This document shows positions 32,042 through 35,777 of a stretch of DNA of 35,777 nt, in pieces. The position numbers and the translations under genes were made by a program. Each line of letters opens with the position of its first letter. Position 1 is the first letter of the stretch. The notes below the pieces were generated by a model, which had not been told where the DNA came from, ran no database searches, and was given only the letters and a program-made list of their open reading frames with translations. Source of the stretch: an uncultured Clostridia bacterium (lineage in GTDB: Bacteria > Bacillota > Clostridia > TANB77 > CAG-508); assembly GCA_947629555.1 (NCBI GenBank), contig CANRED010000015.1, positions 1 to 35,777 on the forward strand, given 5' to 3'.

Positions 32042-33680
32042 AGAACTAGCAGATTTAATATTTCCAAATGCAAAGGAAATATCATATTATGAAGAGAAAT
32101 ATCCAGAAAGAAATTTAAAAGAAGGAGCAAAAGTAACAAGATTTGCGCCTAGCCCAACAGGTTTTATACATATTGGTGGTTTATATGGAAGTACAATAGA
32201 TAGAAAAATTGCAAAGCAATCAGATGGAGTATTCATATTAAGAATAGAGGATACAGATCAAAAAAGAGAAATAGAAAATGGCGTAGAGCAAATTGTAAGT
32301 AGCTTGAATGATTTTGGAATAATACCAGATGAAGGAATGATTAGCGAAACAGAAGAAAAGGGAAATTATGGTCCATATAAGCAAAGTGAAAGAAAAGAAA
32401 TATATGAAGCTTATGCAAAATCTTTAATAGAAAAGGGCTTAGCATATCCATGCTTTTGTACACCAGAAGAGTTAGAAGAAATAAGAAAAAAGCAGGAAGC
32501 GGCAAAGATAAGACCAGGATATTATGGAGTATGGGCAAAATATAGAAATTTACCAGTTGGAGAAGCAATAGAAAAAATAAAAAACGGTGAAAAATATATT
32601 ATAAGATTTAAATCACAAGGAAGCGAAGATAGAAAAATTAAGCATCATGATGTAATAAAAGGAAATATAGATTTCCCTGAAAATGACCAAGATATAGTTA
32701 TAATAAAAGCAGACGGACTTCCTACATACCATTTTGCTCATGCAATAGATGACCATTTAATGAGAGTAACTCATGTAATACGTGGAGATGAATGGGTTTC
32801 ATCAATACCATTGCATTTAGAATTATTTAAAACGTTAGGATTTAAACCTCCTAAGTATGCACATACTGCTACAATAATGAAGGATGATAATGGTTCAAAA
32901 AGAAAAATTAGTAAAAGAAAAGATCCAGAAGCAGCAGTAAGTTATTATCATGAACAAGGAATACCATCAGATGCAGTTATTGAATATTTATTAAATATTG
33001 CAAATTCAAATTTCGAAGAATGGAGAAGAAGCAATCCAGATAAATCAATAGATGAATTTGAACTTAGCTTAAACAAAATGGGAGTAAGTGGAGCTGTTTT
33101 TGATATGGTAAAATTATTGGATATATCAAAAACAATAATATGCAAGATGTCTGCAGAAGAAATATATAATAAATCACTTGAATGGGCTAAAAGATATGAT
33201 TCAGATTTGCAAGAGCTATTAGAAAGAGATAAGGATTATGCGATAAAAATATTAAACATTGAAAGAGGAAATGTAAAACCAAGAAAAGATATTGCAAAAT
33301 GGTCAGACGTAAAAAATACAATGGAATACATGTATGAAGATAGATTCTTTAATAATGTAAATTATGAATATCAAAAAATAAATGATAAAGCTGAAATAAG
33401 CAAAATTTTACAAAGTTACTTAGAAAAGCATTTTGATATATCAGATGATAAACAAACATGGTTTGATAAAATGAAAGATTTAGCAGAAGAATTTGGATAT
33501 GCAAGAGAAGTAAAGGAATTCAAAAAAGAGCCAGAAAAATATAAAGGCCATGTAGGAGATATAAGTATGGTAATAAGAGTTGCTATTACTGGTAGACAAA
33601 ATACACCAGACCTTTATGAAATAATGCAAGTATTGGGAAAAGAGCAAGTAGAGAAGAGAATTAAAAATGCAATACAATAA
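32022..33680 (+). CDS. gltX: Glutamate--tRNA ligase
   Basis: This class I aminoacyl-tRNA synthetase has 552 aa. The HIGH-like motif is in RFAPSPTGFIHIGGLYGST, followed by LRIEDTDQKREIENGVEQI, the CFCTPEELEEIRKKQE insertion, and THVIRGDEWVSSIPLHLELF. The KMSKS-like loop is KRKISKRKDPEAAVSYY. About 35 residues precede the catalytic domain (KELADLIFPNAKEISYYEEK). The form is longer than the usual 480-490 aa, with a distinct C-terminal anticodon-binding part. Starts at 32022 or 32031 are both possible; the first has AGGAGAGG at 5 nt. Without biochemistry, strict Glu against Glu/Gln charging cannot be told. Confidence 0.94.
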   Translation: MKEMSYKELADLIFPNAKEISYYEEKYPERNLKEGAKVTRFAPSPTGFIHIGGLYGSTIDRKIAKQSDGVFILRIEDTDQKREIENGVEQIVSSLNDFGIIPDEGMISETEEKGNYGPYKQSERKEIYEAYAKSLIEKGLAYPCFCTPEELEEIRKKQEAAKIRPGYYGVWAKYRNLPVGEAIEKIKNGEKYIIRFKSQGSEDRKIKHHDVIKGNIDFPENDQDIVIIKADGLPTYHFAHAIDDHLMRVTHVIRGDEWVSSIPLHLELFKTLGFKPPKYAHTATIMKDDNGSKRKISKRKDPEAAVSYYHEQGIPSDAVIEYLLNIANSNFEEWRRSNPDKSIDEFELSLNKMGVSGAVFDMVKLLDISKTIICKMSAEEIYNKSLEWAKRYDSDLQELLERDKDYAIKILNIERGNVKPRKDIAKWSDVKNTMEYMYEDRFFNNVNYEYQKINDKAEISKILQSYLEKHFDISDDKQTWFDKMKDLAEEFGYAREVKEFKKEPEKYKGHVGDISMVIRVAITGRQNTPDLYEIMQVLGKEQVEKRIKNAIQ

Positions 33681-33681
33681 A

Positions 33682-33710
33682 TGTAGGGGTCGCATGGCAT
33701 GCGACCCGTA
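33682..33710 (+). repeat. REP-like palindrome
   Basis: TGTAGGGGTCGCATGGCATG then CGACCCGTA, with GGGTCGCATG/CATGCGACCC as perfect arms. It lies directly behind the gltX stop and before the DUF951 gene. Confidence 0.75.
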
Positions 33711-33744
33711 TTATTAGCGATATATTATATAATGGAGGATTCTT

Positions 33745-33919
33745 ATGGACTACAATATAGGAGATATTGTAAAATTAAAAAAACAACATCCTTGTGGGAG
33801 TAAACTTTGGGAACTCACACGTGTTGGTGTGGACTTTAAATTAAAATGTTGTGGCTGTCGGACATATAATAACTGTAGAAAGACCTAAAGCATTAAAAAT
33901 GATAATAGGAAAACAATAA
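33745..33919 (+). CDS. DUF951 family protein; needs a +1 shift at a CGG codon
   Basis: This is a short Bacillota protein of unknown function, often found near ribosomal or DNA-metabolism genes. Frame 0 reads MDYNIGDIVKLKKQHPCGSK, LWELTRVGVDFKLKCCGC (38 aa), then CGG (33859-33861) and a stop eight codons on. Skipping the C gives GGA and continues GHIITVERPKALKMIIGKQ to TAA at 33917, 57 aa in all. The shifted product restores the family pattern KKxHPCGxxxWE...KCxGCGxxI...RxK. In frame 0 the CGCG block is lost. The start follows AATGGAGGATTCTT. It is too short and split to be found by a simple ORF search. Confidence 0.85.
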
Positions 33920-33936
33920 AATATTAATGAATATGT

Positions 33937-33984
33937 AAAATCATTTAAGATATATGTATATATGTGTCTTAAATGATTTTTTTG
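33937..33984 (+). terminator. Intrinsic terminator of the DUF951 gene
   Basis: AAATCATTTAAGA and TCTTAAATGATTT form a long stem ending in a T run. Confidence 0.8.
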
Positions 33985-34079
33985 TTACATTTATATTAAA
34001 TTTATATTACAACGGAAAATAATAACAATATTGATGATATAATAAATTTGAATAGTTGTAGAAATAGGAGAAAAAACAA

Positions 34080-35105
34080 ATGAAAAATAATGAATTAATG
34101 AAAGTAAATAATAACATATTTACCAAAATAAAAGATTGGATTAAGAGATTAAAACAAAAATTTACATATACAAAAGATGTAAAAATAGATGTAGAAGAGA
34201 TAGAAGCAAAATATAATAACTGTAATAATGAAATAATTATAAATGCAAAGAATGCATATCAAAAATATGTGTTAAATTCAGACTATAAGTTAGGAGAAAA
34301 TATATATAAAACGATAAGAGAAAGACTTAATATAAACAAAGATGCAATAGAAAAACTTATAAAAATAAATAAAGATGCAACTACTTATAGCGAAATAATA
34401 GAATTATTAGATAAGGAAGAACAAAATTTACAAGAATATAAAAAAACAAATATAATGACCAAAATAGATAGTAAGTTTATATTTTCACAATATCAAGTTC
34501 CAGTAGGTATTATAGCGATAAAAACAAATAATTCACATATAGCAATACAAAATATATTCAAAGCAGTATGTACAAGAAATGCTATTGTTGTAATAGAAAA
34601 AGAATATAATGATAAGTCAATAGAAAACTTAATATTATTAATAGTGCAAGAATGTTTGAAGAAATTTAATGTAGATGAAAATATAATTCAAATAATAAAT
34701 AATGATGCAGTTAATGAAAACGATTTAAATGAATTTGACATTATAATATCAGAAGATGGAAAAACGATAGATAGAGCAGAAACGGATAAAATGTACATAT
34801 ATGAGGAAGATGAATATTTTGCAAATATAATACAAGATGAATTAAAAGGATTAGAATTAAACGGGAAAAGTGTAGAAATAATAAAAGGAAAAATGGAAGA
34901 TTGCATAGAAAAAATAAACAAAGATAAAACATTTGGAGTATGTATATACACTCAAGATAGAAAAAAAGCATATAGATTCATAAATTTAGTAAAAAGTGAA
35001 AATGTATTTTTTAATGGCACATTATTAAATGCAAAGAAAACAAAGAAAATAAATAATATTTATTTAACTTTAAAAAACTTAGTATATGAACACGGAATAA
35101 TATAA
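34080..35105 (+). CDS. ALDH-superfamily protein related to glutamate-5-semialdehyde dehydrogenase, probably non-catalytic
   Basis: The 341-aa protein has an ALDH N-terminal/NAD-domain resemblance: QYQVPVGIIAIKTNNSHIAI, FKAVCTRNAIVVIEKEYNDK, and LIVQECLKKFNVDENIIQII. This is the ProA (gamma-glutamyl phosphate reductase) pattern of PxGVIxxI..., KxGNAVILxxG and AGLPxxxVxxI. A VFFNGTLLN end matches the ALDH C-terminal VYVNAST. ProA is about 415 aa. I see neither the glycine-rich cofactor loop nor the catalytic-cysteine block, and the distance between is too short. It may be a degenerate paralogue with a structural or binding role. The ribosome site is ATAGGAGAAAAAACAA. Confidence 0.55.
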   Translation: MKNNELMKVNNNIFTKIKDWIKRLKQKFTYTKDVKIDVEEIEAKYNNCNNEIIINAKNAYQKYVLNSDYKLGENIYKTIRERLNINKDAIEKLIKINKDATTYSEIIELLDKEEQNLQEYKKTNIMTKIDSKFIFSQYQVPVGIIAIKTNNSHIAIQNIFKAVCTRNAIVVIEKEYNDKSIENLILLIVQECLKKFNVDENIIQIINNDAVNENDLNEFDIIISEDGKTIDRAETDKMYIYEEDEYFANIIQDELKGLELNGKSVEIIKGKMEDCIEKINKDKTFGVCIYTQDRKKAYRFINLVKSENVFFNGTLLNAKKTKKINNIYLTLKNLVYEHGII

Positions 35106-35120
35106 TAGGAGAAATAATAT

Positions 35121-35777
35121 ATGGAAATTAAAGATGGAGTTTTAATAAAGGTAGACAATACTGATATAATAAATGGTACTTTTACAATTCCAGAAGGAGT
35201 AACAAGTATAGGCGATGATGCATTTCGTGGTTGTAGTGATTTAATAGAAATAAAAATCCCAGAGGGAGTAACAAGCATAGGCGATGGTGCATTTGCTTAT
35301 TGTAATGATTTAACAAAAATAAAAATCCCAGAAGGAGTAACAAGCATAGGTTATGAGGCATTTTGTGGTTGTAGTCATTTAACAGAAATAAAAATCCCAG
35401 AAGGAGTAACAAACATAGATGATGATGCATTTGCTAGTTGTAGTGATTTAACAGAAATAAAAATCCCAGAAGGAGTAACAAGCATAGGTGATGGTGCATT
35501 TGCTTATTGTAGTCATTTAACAAAAATAAGAATTCCAGAAGGAGTAACAAGTATAGGTGCTACTGCATTTCGAGGTTGTAGTGATTTAACAGAAATAAGA
35601 ATTCCAGAAGGAGTAACAAGCATAGATTATGGTGCATTTGAAGAATGTAGAAGTTTAACAGAAATAAGAATCCCAGAAGGAGTAACAAGCATAGGCGATA
35701 ATGCATTTCGTGGTTGTAGTGATTTAATAGAAATAAAAATCCCAGAAGGAGTAACAAGCATAGGCAATGATGCATTT
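35121..35777 (+). CDS. BspA-like leucine-rich repeat (LRR_5) protein, 5' part
   Basis: The gene is open to the window end (219 codons seen, stop not reached). After a short N-terminus MEIKDGVLIKVDNTDIINGT come nine tandem 23-residue repeats of IPEGVTSIGDxAFxxCSxLT followed by EIK, encoded by 69-bp units. The repeats are very alike in DNA (AAAATCCCAGAAGGAGTAAC recurs), so recent unit duplication or gene conversion is likely. BspA-type proteins are often surface adhesins. No signal peptide is seen in the first 25 residues, so export is not shown. It starts 15 nt after the ALDH-like gene and may be in its operon. Confidence 0.9.
   Translation, partial: MEIKDGVLIKVDNTDIINGTFTIPEGVTSIGDDAFRGCSDLIEIKIPEGVTSIGDGAFAYCNDLTKIKIPEGVTSIGYEAFCGCSHLTEIKIPEGVTNIDDDAFASCSDLTEIKIPEGVTSIGDGAFAYCSHLTKIRIPEGVTSIGATAFRGCSDLTEIRIPEGVTSIDYGAFEECRSLTEIRIPEGVTSIGDNAFRGCSDLIEIKIPEGVTSIGNDAF

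Noticed and set aside
35182..35775. Minus-strand Leu/His-rich ORFs over the LRR gene
   Set aside because: They are antisense shadows of the 69-bp repeats, with no ribosome sites and no sense as proteins.

Overview
The window comes from a very AT-rich, anaerobic, endospore-forming member of the Bacillota (Clostridia-like, possibly an uncultured gut lineage). Support for this: pyruvate formate-lyase and its activase, spoVAC/spoVAD/spoVAE, RNase J, the infC-rpmI-rplT operon with an AT-rich leader, GGAGG/GGTGAT ribosome sites, and near-exclusive use of A/T-ending codons. I cannot name the species.

Layout. 1-800: intergenic hairpins and a REP-associated Y1 transposase gene that carries two REP-like palindromes inside its own coding sequence. 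801-4330 (minus strand): pflB and pflA, separated by two ~95 bp repeat elements. 4423-5604: dGTPase-like HD protein. 5764-10799 (minus strand): pyrC-pyrF-pyrK-pyrD-mscL, with a different repeat element in each of the three gaps between pyr genes. 10878-12963: tyrosine phosphatase and a large orotate-PRTase-like protein. 13053-16445: tsaC/Sua5 (AUU start), a foreign-looking small ORF, a patatin-like lipase and an unknown protein. 16586-18542: two glycosyltransferases. 18546-19385: Thg1-like protein. 19403-20735: infC-rpmI-rplT. 20944-21645: toxin-antitoxin pair. 21695-25674: a strong promoter, a (AC)17-containing leader ORF and terminator, and two exported or surface genes. 25731-27883 (minus strand): dodecin and spoVA genes. 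27993-29270: pilin-like peptide and ROK kinase. 29278-33680: RNase J, an unknown protein, gltX. 33745-35777: DUF951 protein, ALDH-like protein and a BspA-like leucine-rich-repeat protein that runs off the end.

Main discovery candidate. Five genes (pyrD, the 15536 unknown, the 22770 surface protein, the ROK kinase and the DUF951 protein) appear broken by one extra base. In every one the break is the same: an in-frame CGG codon followed by A. Skipping the C restores the protein, with GGA (glycine) at that point. In pyrD, ROK and DUF951 this is a glycine expected from the family. I read every gene for CGG. Apart from these five sites, the only in-frame CGG I found lies in the foreign-looking 14206-14451 ORF, where the same +1 shift would give GGG then TAG. 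The simplest reading is that CGG is not decoded as arginine here, and that CGGA is read with a +1 shift or as a quadruplet glycine codon.

Second candidate. At 21695-21918 a perfect consensus promoter drives a short ORF containing an (AC)17 tract, followed by an intrinsic terminator and then surface-protein genes. Of the three frames that repeat slippage can produce, two stop before the terminator and one runs through its whole 5' arm into the loop. That geometry suggests a phase-variable transcription attenuator.
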